Source of the DNA: Polynucleobacter sp. MWH-Berg-3C6
GTDB taxonomy: Bacteria > Pseudomonadota > Gammaproteobacteria > Burkholderiales > Burkholderiaceae
NCBI RefSeq assembly: GCF_018881855.1
Contig: NZ_JACVPN010000001.1
Location: 310,001-374,000 of the forward strand
DNA: 64,000 nt
Direction: 5' to 3'
Shown: positions 1 through 8,909 of the stretch, piece after piece
How the letters are laid out: each line of letters begins with the position of its first letter
How positions within the stretch are numbered: the first letter of the stretch is position 1
Position numbers and translations under genes: made by a program
Notes under the pieces: generated by a model
Databases searched by the model: none
Told to the model about the DNA's origin: nothing
What the model saw: only the letters and a program-made list of their open reading frames with translations

Positions 1-2
1 TA

Positions 3-311
3 ACCGATAAAGCAGCTGCACACGTTAACCGTAATTTAGAAAAGCGCGGTAAAGGGTGTGGCTTGCGCTTGGGTGTTCGCACTACAGGTTGTTCTGGTCT
101 GGCTTACCAATTGGAATATGTTGATGAGCCCGCAGCCGAGGATCAAGTATTTGAATCTAATGGCATTAAGGTATTTGTTGATCCAAAGAGCTTAGCCTAT
201 TTGGATGGGACAGAGCTAGACTTTGTACGTGAGGGTTTGAACGAAGGCTTTAAGTTTCAAAATCCAAACGTAAAAGATGAGTGTGGTTGTGGCGAATCTT
301 TCCGCGTCTGA
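3..311 (+). CDS. iscA: IscA iron-sulfur cluster assembly protein (5' end cut by window edge)
   Basis: A-type carrier that receives Fe-S clusters assembled on IscU and passes them to apo-proteins in the cytoplasm. The reading frame is open from the left edge, so about the first five residues lie outside; 102 of roughly 107 residues are visible. The three ligand cysteines of the family are present: one in the TTGCSG segment and two in the C-terminal CGCGES segment. The fold-typical GLRLGV strand precedes the first. The following genes hscB, hscA and fdx confirm an ISC operon. The hscB frame opens before this gene stops, so the two are probably translationally coupled. IscA rather than ErpA or SufA is chosen because of the operon. 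Confidence 0.95.
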   Translation, partial: TDKAAAHVNRNLEKRGKGCGLRLGVRTTGCSGLAYQLEYVDEPAAEDQVFESNGIKVFVDPKSLAYLDGTELDFVREGLNEGFKFQNPNVKDECGCGESFRV

Positions 312-816
312 CAATTACTTTCGCTTCTTTGGTCTAAATCAGCAATTCAAAATCGATTTGCCTGCCTTAGAACAGGCTTATCTTGCAATCCAGAAAGAAG
401 TTCATCCTGACCGCCATGCGCGCGGTAGTGATTCAGAGCAACGTTTGGCAATGCAAATGGCCACCTTAGCAAATACTGCTTTTCAAACTCTCAAGAACCC
501 AGTGCAACGTGGCCTCTATATCTGCCAACTCAACAACGTAGATGCCAAACTCGAAACGAATACCGCAATGCCTGCCGCTTTTCTGATGAAGCAAATGGAA
601 TGGCGCGAGAATCTTGATGAGCAAGCTGAAGATCTGCCATCCCTAGAAAAGCTGATGGATGAGGTAGATGCCTCCAAGCAAGAAACCCTATCTGAAATTG
701 CGCAAGCGATCGATGGCGCTAAAAATTACCAACGTGCAGCTGAATTGCTAAGGGGTCTACTCTTTATCGATAAGTTTGCTATCGAGCTTGATGACGCTAT
801 AGCGGCTTTGGCCTAG
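277..816 (+). CDS. hscB: HscB Fe-S co-chaperone (J-domain protein)
   Basis: Co-chaperone that delivers IscU to HscA and stimulates its ATPase during transfer of Fe-S clusters. The 179-residue frame has an N-terminal J domain with the diagnostic HPD at residues 43-45 and a C-terminal helical IscU-binding region, matching the family length. The start is uncertain: ATG at 277 lies 35 bases inside iscA and adds about ten residues before the conserved segment [12 protein letters not shown] at 289 is an alternative. Either start overlaps iscA, which suggests coupling. Position between iscA and hscA supports the call. Confidence 0.95.
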   Translation: MSVVVANLSASDNYFRFFGLNQQFKIDLPALEQAYLAIQKEVHPDRHARGSDSEQRLAMQMATLANTAFQTLKNPVQRGLYICQLNNVDAKLETNTAMPAAFLMKQMEWRENLDEQAEDLPSLEKLMDEVDASKQETLSEIAQAIDGAKNYQRAAELLRGLLFIDKFAIELDDAIAALA

Positions 817-844
817 TCTGTACTCGCATTAAAATTGAACTCTT

Positions 845-2710
845 ATGGCCTTATTACAAATCTCTGAACCCGGTAAATCACTAGCACCCCATCAGCGTAG
901 GATTGCCGTCGGTATTGATTTGGGTACTACCAATTCACTGGTCGCTATCGTGCGAGATGCATTACCTAAAGTGTTGCCTGATGCCAAGGGAAGAGAATTA
1001 CTTCCATCTGTTGTGCGCTACCTATCAAATGGTAGAACAGAGGCTGGCTTCGAAGCGCTTGAGAGTGTCGTTATTGATCCAAAGAACACGATTGTTTCTG
1101 TAAAGCGTTTTATGGGGCGAGGCGTGCAAGATGTAGATCATATTGAGAGTACCCCTTATGATTTTGTTGACCAGCCCGGGATGCTTAAGCTGAGAACCGC
1201 TGCTGGTGATAAAAGCCCCATCGAGGTCTCGGCAGAAATCTTGGCACGCCTGCGTCAGTTGGCGGAAGATTCTGTATCCGATGAGATTGTTGGTGCGGTT
1301 ATTACAGTACCTGCTTATTTTGATGACGCGCAACGTCAAGCCACTAAAGATGCAGCTAAGTTAGCGGGCATTGAAGTGCTGAGATTGCTCAATGAACCAA
1401 CCGCAGCTGCGATTGCCTATGGTTTGGATAATGCCTCTGAAGGTGTTTATGCCGTATACGATCTAGGTGGTGGTACTTTCGATATCTCTATTCTCAGAAT
1501 GAGTAGAGGAGTTTTTGAGGTTTTATCAACGGGTGGTGATTCTGCTCTGGGCGGTGATGACTTTGATCATCGCTTGTATTGCTGGGTCATCGAGCAGGCG
1601 AAATTACCTCCACTCTCCATTCATGACCATCGCACCCTTTTGCAAGCTTGTAAGCATGCAAAAGAATTGCTTAGTCATAACCCCTTGGCCCGAGTTCATG
1701 TGACTTTGGCAGACGGTACGGTAGTCAATGTTGGCATGAGCCAGGCGCAGTTCTTTGAGATTACTCAGAATCTCGTTGTTAAGACTTTGACGGCCTGTAA
1801 AAAGGCTTTGCGTGATGCTGGTCTCAAGCCTGAAGATGTTAAAGGTGTGGTGATGGTGGGAGGCTCCACCCGCATGCCAAATGTTCAGCGTTCTGTCGGC
1901 GAGTTATTTGGCACTCAACCACTTAATAATTTAAACCCCGATCAAGTGGTTGCACTTGGTGCTGCCATGCAGGCGGACCTCCTCGCTGGCAATCAAAGCA
2001 AAGACGATGAGTGGCTTTTATTAGATGTGATTCCACTTTCTCTTGGTATTGAAACCATGGGCGGTCTAGTGGAAAAAATTATTCCACGCAATACACCAAT
2101 TCCAGTGGCTAGAGCTCAAGACTTCACTACCTTTAAAGACGGTCAGACTGCATTAGCAATTCAGGTAGTGCAGGGTGAGCGCGAGCTTGTGCAAGACTGT
2201 CGCTCCTTGGGTAAATTTGAATTGCGTGGTATTCCGGCAATGGCTGCGGGTGCAGCACGTATACGGGTGACTTTTCAGGTGGATGCAGATGGTCTCTTGT
2301 CTGTCAGCGCCATGGAACAAGGCTCTGGTGTCCAAGCTTCCATTGATATTAAGCCGTCTTATGGTTTGACGGATAGTGAGATTACTCGCATGTTGCAAGA
2401 TGGCTTTGCTTCAGCAAAAGAGGATCTCTTGGCGAGGTCGTTACGTGAAGAGCAGGTTAATGCGCAGCGCTTATTAGATGAGGTACAGACAGCGCTTGCT
2501 AGCGACCGTGCATTACTGAATAAAGAAGAGCAAGCTGCGATTGATCAAGAAATGGCAACTTTGCAAAAGATTTTGAATGAAGAAACAGATAGTGCGGTTG
2601 TCCGTAAGGCGGTTGATCATGCTGCTAAGGCTACCGATGAGTTTGCACAAATGCGCATGAATGCCAGCATTCAAAAAGCTTTATCTGGCAAGAATGTTGC
2701 AGAGATCTAA
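845..2710 (+). CDS. hscA: HscA, Hsp70-class chaperone for Fe-S cluster transfer
   Basis: Specialised DnaK homologue that uses ATP to help release the cluster from IscU, working with HscB. The 621 residues match HscA rather than the longer DnaK. Nucleotide-binding motifs are visible: the phosphate-1 loop GIDLGTTNS at residues 23-31, NEPTAAA at 183-189, and DLGGGTFD at 206-213, followed by the substrate-binding half. It starts 28 bases after hscB and is followed 43 bases later by fdx, all on one strand. A stand-alone DnaK is excluded by length, by the N-terminal extension before the first motif and by context. Confidence 0.97.
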   Translation: MALLQISEPGKSLAPHQRRIAVGIDLGTTNSLVAIVRDALPKVLPDAKGRELLPSVVRYLSNGRTEAGFEALESVVIDPKNTIVSVKRFMGRGVQDVDHIESTPYDFVDQPGMLKLRTAAGDKSPIEVSAEILARLRQLAEDSVSDEIVGAVITVPAYFDDAQRQATKDAAKLAGIEVLRLLNEPTAAAIAYGLDNASEGVYAVYDLGGGTFDISILRMSRGVFEVLSTGGDSALGGDDFDHRLYCWVIEQAKLPPLSIHDHRTLLQACKHAKELLSHNPLARVHVTLADGTVVNVGMSQAQFFEITQNLVVKTLTACKKALRDAGLKPEDVKGVVMVGGSTRMPNVQRSVGELFGTQPLNNLNPDQVVALGAAMQADLLAGNQSKDDEWLLLDVIPLSLGIETMGGLVEKIIPRNTPIPVARAQDFTTFKDGQTALAIQVVQGERELVQDCRSLGKFELRGIPAMAAGAARIRVTFQVDADGLLSVSAMEQGSGVQASIDIKPSYGLTDSEITRMLQDGFASAKEDLLARSLREEQVNAQRLLDEVQTALASDRALLNKEEQAAIDQEMATLQKILNEETDSAVVRKAVDHAAKATDEFAQMRMNASIQKALSGKNVAEI

Positions 2711-2753
2711 AAAAATCAATACACAATCAATACTAAATTAATAGAAAAGAATC

Positions 2754-3092
2754 ATGACGCAAATTGTTGTCTTACCGCATAGTGAGTATTGCCCAGAAGG
2801 TGCAGTGGTTGAAGTTGCACCAGGTACATCGATTTGCGAAGCACTGCTAGAGAATGACATTCCAATTGAGCATGCCTGCGATATGGTTTGTGCTTGTACG
2901 ACCTGCCATGTCATTGTCAAAGAGGGGCTTCAGAGCTTGAACCCAGCAGATGAGAACGAAGAAGATATGCTCGATCGCGCTTGGGGTCTCAATCCCCAGT
3001 CCCGTTTATCTTGCCAAGCCATTGTTGCTAAACAAGATTTAGTGATTGAAATACCCAAATATTCAATCAACCATGCCAAAGAGAATCATTAA
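2754..3092 (+). CDS. fdx: ISC-type [2Fe-2S] ferredoxin
   Basis: Electron donor for Fe-S cluster assembly on IscU. The 112-residue protein has four cysteines at 42, 48, 51 and 87, the spacing of the ligands in E. coli Fdx; C46 lies between them as in the family. It is the last gene of the ISC operon here. No iscX reading frame follows, unlike in many proteobacteria, and a strong terminator at 3212-3240 closes the unit. Confidence 0.96.
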   Translation: MTQIVVLPHSEYCPEGAVVEVAPGTSICEALLENDIPIEHACDMVCACTTCHVIVKEGLQSLNPADENEEDMLDRAWGLNPQSRLSCQAIVAKQDLVIEIPKYSINHAKENH

Positions 3093-3211
3093 TGCACCAA
3101 ATTGGAGCAATATGGCTCTTAATGAGGCAATCAGTATAAAGATGAGATTTTGAGAAGACTAATATGAACTTGTAGTTTGTTCTTTAAGTAGTACCTCCAA
3201 AAATCTCTTGC

Positions 3212-3240
3212 AAGCCATCCTTCGGGGTGGCTTTTTCTTT
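3212..3240 (+). terminator. Rho-independent terminator of the isc operon
   Basis: A 9-bp stem (AAGCCATCC with GGGTGGCTT, one G-T pair) closes a TTCG tetraloop and is followed by TTTTTCTTT. It lies 120 bases after fdx. Its T-tract touches the stop codon of the convergent lysR gene. In the reverse direction there is no T-tract, so it serves the isc side only. The stretch 3093-3211 between fdx and the hairpin holds no recognisable gene. Confidence 0.9.
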
Positions 3241-4132
3241 AGGGCTTCAGTGATTTTGATCCATCTTTTAAGAAGTGCTGTTTGATCACTAGCGTAACGT
3301 TTTGTCGTATGTGTTTTTTACGCTCAAGAAGACCAACTTTCCTGTAGATGGTTTTCCCTGGGAGCTTTTGAATGCGGAGCTGTCGATCATTGGACCATGA
3401 AATATTGGCTAACTGTGGAACGATGGAGTAGCCAAGACCCTGTCTCACTAGTTCAATAATAGCCTCTACAGAATTCAATTCCATGCCATCTTGAATAGAC
3501 AGTTTATTAGACTTGATAGTTTGGTCGACAAGATGACCAGTCCAAGTATTTCTCTCAAAGCGAATAAATGGCAGATTAGGATCGATATTTTTGAGATCTT
3601 TATTTCTGCTTGATGCTGTATTTGGATAAATCAAAATCATGGGCTCCTTGTAGAGCTCGGTCCACTGGAGGCTTTGGGGCAGGGCATAAGGTGACTCAGT
3701 CACAATTGCTGCATCAAGAGTACCTTCAAGAAGTTGATCTAAAAAATTACTGGATAAGCCTGCTATTAATTTAATTTCTATCTCTGGATAGTTCTGTTTA
3801 ATCTCGTTTAAAGTTTTTCCAAATGCGCCCATTAGCGAAGAAACCAAGGCGCCCAAGACAATGGTTCCGCTGAGATTGGATTGCATATTGGAGCGAAGGC
3901 CTTCATAACGAGCCACAATTTCTTGGATAGGTTCAATCAGGGATCTGCCCTGAGCATTTAAGGTGAGGGATCGCTTAGTTCGATCAAATAGCTCGAGACC
4001 AATTTCTTTTTCTAGCTGTTGTAATTGCTGGCCCGCTGCTGCTGCAGTAAGGCCAATTTCTCGGGCTGCAGCTGCAACGCTTTTATGACGCGTAATTGCC
4101 AAAAAGTTTTTGAGGGTTTTGATACTGGACAT
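3239..4132 (-). CDS. LysR-family regulator, probable controller of the divergent dehydrogenase/hydratase operon
   Basis: A 297-residue LysR-type transcription factor. Residues 1-60 form the winged helix-turn-helix, rich in alanine (VAAAAREIGLTAAAAGQQL), followed by the LELFDR segment typical of the family. The remainder is the periplasmic-binding-protein-like effector domain. It is transcribed away from the succinate dehydrogenase-like operon starting at 4215, and the 82-base gap contains an inverted repeat and a -10 box. This is the standard layout for a regulator of the adjacent operon with the pathway substrate or intermediate as inducer. The effector cannot be read from sequence. Confidence 0.9.
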   Translation of the reverse strand: MSSIKTLKNFLAITRHKSVAAAAREIGLTAAAAGQQLQQLEKEIGLELFDRTKRSLTLNAQGRSLIEPIQEIVARYEGLRSNMQSNLSGTIVLGALVSSLMGAFGKTLNEIKQNYPEIEIKLIAGLSSNFLDQLLEGTLDAAIVTESPYALPQSLQWTELYKEPMILIYPNTASSRNKDLKNIDPNLPFIRFERNTWTGHLVDQTIKSNKLSIQDGMELNSVEAIIELVRQGLGYSIVPQLANISWSNDRQLRIQKLPGKTIYRKVGLLERKKHIRQNVTLVIKQHFLKDGSKSLKP

Positions 4133-4150
4133 AGACTCTATTATAAATAA

Positions 4151-4169
4151 TTTCTTTATCTCAAAGAAA
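4151..4169. promoter_or_regulatory. Candidate LysR-type operator (inverted repeat) in the divergent promoter
   Basis: Perfect 7-bp inverted repeat TTTCTTT-N5-AAAGAAA. Its centre is about 55 bases upstream of the predicted transcription start at 4215, in the range where LysR regulators bind. It does not match the strict T-N11-A rule at the expected bases (C-N11-G here), so the assignment rests on symmetry and position. Confidence 0.5.
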
Positions 4170-4202
4170 AATTAATTCGATTTATTTTTTACTATCTATC
4201 AA

Positions 4203-4217
4203 TATAATGTGGAAATG
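4203..4217 (+). promoter_or_regulatory. -10 box six bases before the ATG: candidate leaderless promoter
   Basis: TATAAT at 4203-4208 is a consensus -10. Six bases later is ATG at 4215. No Shine-Dalgarno sequence precedes this ATG. The region 17 bases upstream (about 4180-4185, ATTTAT) is a poor -35, which fits an activator-dependent promoter. If the -10 is used, transcription would begin at or next to the start codon. Confidence 0.5.
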
Positions 4218-4946
4218 TCTAATACTGATCTAAAAGTAAGGGTATGGCGTGGCTCCCAAGAAGGGGAGTTCGTGGAGTACTCAGTGCCACGCAATCCTAA
4301 TCAAACAGTTTTGGATGTGGTGACGTATATCCAAAGAAAGCTTGACCCTACCCTGAGCTATCGCTTTGCTTGCCGAGTTGGCATGTGCGGTTCATGTGCG
4401 ATGACTGTTAATGGAGTCGCTCGTTGGACTTGCCGTACGCATGTCTCCAAAATTCTCGAGGGAGATTCATTAGAAATTGCTCCCTTAAATAATTTACCCG
4501 TTATTAAAGATCTCGCAACAGATATGCGAGAGTTTTTTAATAAATGGAAAGGGGCGGTTGGATTCTTTAAGGGAGATAAAACACGTCATGACGATTTTGC
4601 AAAGGTGGAGCCAAGCTCTGAAGAGCGCCAACTAGCTAATGCCGGAATTGAGTGCATCGGTTGTGGCGTTTGTTATGCCTCTTGTGAGGTAGTTGAATCT
4701 AGACCAAATTATCTTGGACCTGCAGCGCTTAATCGTGCCTGGACCTTAACAAATGATGTCAGGGATGTTCAACAGTTAGAACGTATGCATGCAGTAGCGG
4801 GTGATGCCGGTTGCCACGCATGTCATACGCAAGGATCTTGTACTGAGCGTTGCCCTAAGGCTATCGAGCCAACGGCAAGTATTGCTGGCTTGAAAAAGCT
4901 GGTTGCCAAGGCCGCCATTCGCGGAAGCAAGTGGGGCAAGCTATGA
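4215..4946 (+). CDS. Succinate dehydrogenase/fumarate reductase-like iron-sulfur subunit
   Basis: Electron-transfer subunit of a membrane-bound dicarboxylate dehydrogenase. Residue numbers are from ATG 4215 (243 residues); an in-frame GTG at 4209 is possible. The N-terminal ferredoxin domain has C53, C58, C61 and C73 for a [2Fe-2S] cluster. The C-terminal domain has C147, C150, C153 and C203 for [4Fe-4S] and C157, C193 and C199 for [3Fe-4S], following the SdhB pattern. E. coli SdhB has Asp at the third [2Fe-2S] position; here it is Cys, as in many homologues. It overlaps the next gene by ATGA and heads the operon, an order (B-C-D ... A) unlike the standard sdhCDAB. Confidence 0.9.
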   Translation: MSNTDLKVRVWRGSQEGEFVEYSVPRNPNQTVLDVVTYIQRKLDPTLSYRFACRVGMCGSCAMTVNGVARWTCRTHVSKILEGDSLEIAPLNNLPVIKDLATDMREFFNKWKGAVGFFKGDKTRHDDFAKVEPSSEERQLANAGIECIGCGVCYASCEVVESRPNYLGPAALNRAWTLTNDVRDVQQLERMHAVAGDAGCHACHTQGSCTERCPKAIEPTASIAGLKKLVAKAAIRGSKWGKL

Positions 4947-5293
4947 GCACTGGAGTATTGCAGGCAAAGCTTTGGTACGCACAGAGAATTAGTGCTATGG
5001 TGCTTGGGATTTGTGTTGCGATCCACTTACTGATTATTTTTTATGCCATCAGAGGTGGTTTAAGTGCGCAAGAGATACTAGGTCGCACACAAGGTAATGT
5101 GTTGTTTGCCATTTTTTATGAAGTATTTGTCCTTGCATGTTTTGTGCATGCGCCAATTGGTCTTGCCAATATATTGCAAGAGACTTTTCCAAAAAGTGGT
5201 TTGGCTAGGCCTCTGTCTTGGATTTTGGCTTTATTAATTTTGGTTCTTGGCACTACAGCTGTCCTGGGTGTCTTTACAGGAGGTCAGATATGA
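4943..5293 (+). CDS. Membrane anchor subunit 1 of the SDH-like complex
   Basis: A 116-residue hydrophobic protein with three probable membrane helices (about residues 15-36, 53-75 and 92-112). Histidines 28 and 69 lie in or near helices and are candidate haem b ligands. ATG 4943 overlaps the stop of the iron-sulfur subunit (ATGA), and its own stop overlaps the next start in the same way; the upstream GTG at 4931 is less likely. Family knowledge: such SdhC/FrdC-like anchors bind haem and quinone. Similarity is mainly in pattern and context, so the subunit letter is left open. Confidence 0.8.
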   Translation: MSTGVLQAKLWYAQRISAMVLGICVAIHLLIIFYAIRGGLSAQEILGRTQGNVLFAIFYEVFVLACFVHAPIGLANILQETFPKSGLARPLSWILALLILVLGTTAVLGVFTGGQI

Positions 5294-5649
5294 GCTCCAG
5301 ACCAAAATTGGATTACCGCGCTAAAAGTCACCTATCTTATTTTGCTTATGCATGTCATCGCTTTTCTGGCTTGTTATTGGCATGCTTTATCCCACTGCAC
5401 TTTCTGATGCTATCTCAATCCTTGCGAGGTAGTGAGGGCTTTGAAAAATCGCTCGCTTTGACTGATATGTGGGTATTTAAGTTTGGCGAGTGGGCCTTGG
5501 TAATTTTATTGGCAGTTCATTTGGCGGGTGGCATACGTCTGCTAATGATTGAGTTTGGCCCATGGAAAGGTTTACGTAAGGGCTGGATTCAGCTCTCGAT
5601 TTTGTTCGCGATTGCTTGCGGACTCTTATTTTTATATTTTGCTAATTGA
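5290..5649 (+). CDS. Membrane anchor subunit 2 of the SDH-like complex (SdhC/D type)
   Basis: A 119-residue protein with three probable membrane helices (about 24-45, 65-86 and 98-117). It contains HRFSG at 23-27 and HLAGGIRLL at 77-85, which resemble the quinone-site and haem-ligand motifs of SdhC anchors (H-R-x-S-G ... H-x-x-x-G-x-R). The ATG at 5290 overlaps the previous stop. With subunit 1 it would deliver electrons from the iron-sulfur subunit to the quinone pool. Confidence 0.82.
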   Translation: MSSRPKLDYRAKSHLSYFAYACHRFSGLLLACFIPLHFLMLSQSLRGSEGFEKSLALTDMWVFKFGEWALVILLAVHLAGGIRLLMIEFGPWKGLRKGWIQLSILFAIACGLLFLYFAN

Positions 5650-5659
5650 TTAGGCTGAT

Positions 5660-6535
5660 ATGCAATTACAAATGAACTTAGTCGAAGAGGCCTGTAAAGA
5701 GCTCTACATTCGAGCCTTGAAAGTTTTGCCTGATGATATTAAAGCCGGTATTGATAGGCTGGATAAAGCTGAGACAGATTCACGTGCTCAGGTGGTACTA
5801 AAGACAATGATCACCAATATCTCAGTGGCAGAACGTGAAGATAATCTCCTTTGCCAAGATACAGGTCTGCCGATCTATAACGTGAAGATTGGTAGTAATG
5901 TCCAATTTGATGGCATGGCATTAAAGGCAGCAATTCGTAAAGGTTGTGAGCGCGCTACTAAAGAGTATCCGCTGAGATCCTCAGTGGTTCATCCTATTAC
6001 TCGCAAAAATAACCACACCTCTTGCGGCATTGATATGCCAGCAATCCACATTGACTTCTTTGATAAAGCAGACTCAGTTGAAATTGAAATGGTGCCAAAG
6101 GGAAGTGGTTCAGAAAATAATTCCTTTTTAAAAATGGCAATACCTGCAGATGGTATTAATGGTGTCAAAGCATTTGTGATTGACAGTGTTGTCTCTGCTG
6201 GAGGTAAGACTTGCCCGCCGACCATTGTCGGCGTTGGGATTGGTGGAACGTCTGATCAATGTGTTGCCATGGCTAAACGAGCAGCGACTCGGCAATTAGG
6301 CAGTGTATGCGGCGATGAAGAGGGCGCCAAATTAGAGAAGGAGTTAAGCGCCGCTGTCAATCAACTCGGAATTGGTCCGCAAGGTCTAGGTGGTGATGGA
6401 ACTGCATTTGCGGTTCAAGTTGAGCTGGCTCACACACACATTACCCTGAACCCCGTAGCAGTCAATATGCAGTGCCACTCCGCTCGTAGAGCGCGTGCAA
6501 CTTTTACGCCTGCTGGCGTTACCTACAGATTTTAG
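5660..6535 (+). CDS. Class I fumarase-type hydratase, alpha subunit (fumarase / L-tartrate dehydratase / mesaconase family)
   Basis: Iron-sulfur subunit of a two-component hydro-lyase that adds or removes water on C4-C5 dicarboxylic acids. The 291 residues match TtdA-type alpha subunits. Probable [4Fe-4S] ligands are C65 (LCQDTGLP), C122 (TSCGIDMP) and C185 (GGKTCPP). It lies 10 bases after the second anchor gene and 9 bases before the beta subunit. Members of this family act on fumarate, tartrate or mesaconate; sequence inspection alone does not separate them. Being between dehydrogenase subunits argues that it hydrates the unsaturated acid made by that complex. Confidence 0.9.
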   Translation: MQLQMNLVEEACKELYIRALKVLPDDIKAGIDRLDKAETDSRAQVVLKTMITNISVAEREDNLLCQDTGLPIYNVKIGSNVQFDGMALKAAIRKGCERATKEYPLRSSVVHPITRKNNHTSCGIDMPAIHIDFFDKADSVEIEMVPKGSGSENNSFLKMAIPADGINGVKAFVIDSVVSAGGKTCPPTIVGVGIGGTSDQCVAMAKRAATRQLGSVCGDEEGAKLEKELSAAVNQLGIGPQGLGGDGTAFAVQVELAHTHITLNPVAVNMQCHSARRARATFTPAGVTYRF

Positions 6536-6544
6536 GAAACGACG

Positions 6545-7156
6545 ATGGCACATTACAACCTTGCAACGCCAGTGAGCGAAGCAGATATTCGCAAGCTACG
6601 TATCAACGATACCGTGACTTTGCAAAATACATTGTTTGGTATCCGAGATGCGACCCAAATTCATATGTTTGATCATGGGCGGAAGACGCGTTTTGATTTG
6701 AGTGGTCATGCAGTCATCCATACTGCGCCGAACGTTCGCAAAGTATCAGTAAGCACAGAGTTTCCTGCGGGATATGAACCTATTTGTATTGGTACAACCA
6801 CTTCAGATCGTATGGAGCGCTTTACTCGCCCCTTGATGACTCAAAATGGTGTGCGCATGATTGTGGGCAAAGGGGGTATGCGCGAAGGCTCAGCAGAAGC
6901 ATTCAAAGAGTTGGGCGGCGTTTATCTAGCGATTATTGGTGGTACCGCTGCCCTAGAAACAACTTGGATCGAGCAGATTGAAGATGTCGACATGGATGAT
7001 CTCAATCCAGAGTCCCTGTGGCGCTTCAAGATTAGAGATTTTGGCCCATTACTAGTTGCAATGGATAGCCATGGTGGCAGCATCTATCAGGAAGTAAAGA
7101 GTGATGTCGCTAGTAAAAAAGAAGCAGTACTCAAAAGTCTTGGGATTATTTCATGA
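6545..7156 (+). CDS. Class I fumarase-type hydratase, beta subunit
   Basis: Swivelling C-terminal-domain partner of the preceding alpha subunit, 203 residues, similar to TtdB. The substrate-binding segments GTTTSDRM (83-90) and GKGGM (108-112) are intact. The start follows a GGAAACGACG context, and the stop overlaps the flavoprotein start by ATGA, so hydratase and dehydrogenase are translated together. Single-chain class I fumarases fuse these two parts; here they are separate genes as in tartrate dehydratase. Confidence 0.9.
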   Translation: MAHYNLATPVSEADIRKLRINDTVTLQNTLFGIRDATQIHMFDHGRKTRFDLSGHAVIHTAPNVRKVSVSTEFPAGYEPICIGTTTSDRMERFTRPLMTQNGVRMIVGKGGMREGSAEAFKELGGVYLAIIGGTAALETTWIEQIEDVDMDDLNPESLWRFKIRDFGPLLVAMDSHGGSIYQEVKSDVASKKEAVLKSLGIIS

Positions 7157-8874
7157 GCACTATTCCAACAATCGATACGGATATTTTGATTTTGGGTTCA
7201 GGAGGAGCAGGCCTCTTTGCTGCCCTGCATGCACATCAAGCAAACCCTAATTTAAATATCACGATCGCTGTCAAAGGCTTATTGGGTAAATGTGGCTGTA
7301 CGCGGATGGTGCAGGGTGGATATAATGTCGCTTTGGCAGAAGGTGATTCTGTAGAACGCCATTTTATGGACACAATCGAAGGTGGCAAATGGCTCTCTGA
7401 TCAAGATCTAGCCTGGACGCTAGTCTGTAAAGCGGTTGAGCGAATTCATGAGCTAGAAAATGAACTTGGATGTTTTTTTGATCGCAATCCTGATGGTACG
7501 GTTCATCAAAAAGCGTTTGCCGGTCAAACATTTGATCGCACTGTCCACAAGGGTGACTTAACTGGTATTGAGATTATTAATCGCTTAGCAGAGCAAGTGT
7601 GGGCTAGAGGTATTAATCGTCTTGAAGAGCATCGCGCAATTGAATTAATTCATAGCAAGGATGGAAAATCACTTGCAGGCGTCTTGATGCTCAATATGCA
7701 AAGTGGTCAATTTGTATTAGTGCGTGCCAAGGCTGTCTTACTGGCCACTGGTGGCGGACCAACAATGTACAAATACCACACTCCATCAGGTGATAAGAGT
7801 TGTGATGGTTTGGCAATGGCATTACGTGCTGGCCTCATTTTGCGGGATATGGAAATGGTGCAGTTCCATCCTACTGGCTTATTGGCTGGTCCGGGAACTC
7901 GCATGACAGGGACGGTCATAGAAGAAGGCTTACGTGGGGCGGGCGGTTATTTGTTGAATGGCAATCAAGAGCGCTTTATGGGCAACTATGATCCACGCAA
8001 CGAACGTGCCACTCGGGATATTGTTTCTAGATCCATCAACTCAGAAATTCGTGCTGGACGTGCAACTCCCAATGGTGGCGTCTATATTCAAATGAGCCAT
8101 TTAGGCCCAGAGAATGTCCGTAAACTATTTAAAGGTATGGTTGAACGTTGCGCTGATAGCGGCTTTGATCTCACTAGAGATTTAGTGGAGGTTGTACCAA
8201 CAGCCCATTACATGATGGGTGGTCTCGTTTTTAAGAAAGATTGCAGCACTGATCTTCCGGGTCTATTTGCAGCAGGCGAAGATACTGGTGGAGTGCATGG
8301 CGCTAATCGCTTGGGAGGCAATGGCGTTGCCAACTCAACAGTATTTGGCGGCATTGCCGGAGAGTCAATGGCTCGTTGGGTTGCTTCACAGCAGCTGAGT
8401 GAATGCAATATGGATGAAGTAGCAGCAAGTATTCATGAGCATGAAGCGCCATTGAAGAAGATGCCTGGCGATATTGAGGGAATCCGAGATGAGCTCGCAG
8501 AGTGCATGTGGGATGACGTTGGTATCTCAAGAAACCAGGAGGGCTTATTGCGTGCACGTCAAACTCTCAAGCAATTAGCCTCAAAACTAAATCAAATTGG
8601 TGTGGGTGATATTCAACGGGAATATAGCAATACTTGGCAAGATTGGATGAATTTACAAAATCTGATTTTGGTGAGTCAGGCTGTTACTGAGGCAGCTATT
8701 GCTCGCGAGAATTCTAGGGGCGCTCACTATCGCGATGATTTCCCAGAGCCAGGATCTCTTGAAGACTCTTATTACACGGCCGTTAATTTCAACCATCAAG
8801 AGTTGAAGATTGAAAATCGTCCCGTGCAATTTACGATGATTAAGCCAGGTGAGACTATCCTGGTAGAGGCTTAA
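7153..8874 (+). CDS. Flavoprotein subunit of the SDH/fumarate reductase-like complex, atypical active site
   Basis: Catalytic FAD subunit, 573 residues. The dinucleotide-binding GSGGAG is at 15-20. Conserved catalytic positions of the family are present: H239 (QFHPTG), R288 (TRDIVSRS), H352 (AHYMMGG) and R386 (HGANRLGG). Two positions differ. The histidine that covalently carries FAD in SdhA and FrdA (SHT...QGG) aligns with C49 (GCTRMVQGG), so FAD is probably non-covalent. The threonine that binds a substrate carboxylate (T254 in E. coli SdhA) aligns with E257, and the segment between HPTG and EG is about six residues longer. These changes suggest a substrate other than plain succinate. It is the last dehydrogenase gene, separated from the other subunits by the hydratase genes. 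Confidence 0.88.
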   Translation: MSTIPTIDTDILILGSGGAGLFAALHAHQANPNLNITIAVKGLLGKCGCTRMVQGGYNVALAEGDSVERHFMDTIEGGKWLSDQDLAWTLVCKAVERIHELENELGCFFDRNPDGTVHQKAFAGQTFDRTVHKGDLTGIEIINRLAEQVWARGINRLEEHRAIELIHSKDGKSLAGVLMLNMQSGQFVLVRAKAVLLATGGGPTMYKYHTPSGDKSCDGLAMALRAGLILRDMEMVQFHPTGLLAGPGTRMTGTVIEEGLRGAGGYLLNGNQERFMGNYDPRNERATRDIVSRSINSEIRAGRATPNGGVYIQMSHLGPENVRKLFKGMVERCADSGFDLTRDLVEVVPTAHYMMGGLVFKKDCSTDLPGLFAAGEDTGGVHGANRLGGNGVANSTVFGGIAGESMARWVASQQLSECNMDEVAASIHEHEAPLKKMPGDIEGIRDELAECMWDDVGISRNQEGLLRARQTLKQLASKLNQIGVGDIQREYSNTWQDWMNLQNLILVSQAVTEAAIARENSRGAHYRDDFPEPGSLEDSYYTAVNFNHQELKIENRPVQFTMIKPGETILVEA

Positions 8875-8909
8875 TTATTTTTGATCTGATCGAACCCACT
8901 CAGTTTTTA

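Noticed and set aside
3093..3211. Possible small RNA between fdx and the terminator
   Set aside because: No convincing promoter or conserved structure beyond the isc terminator was seen.
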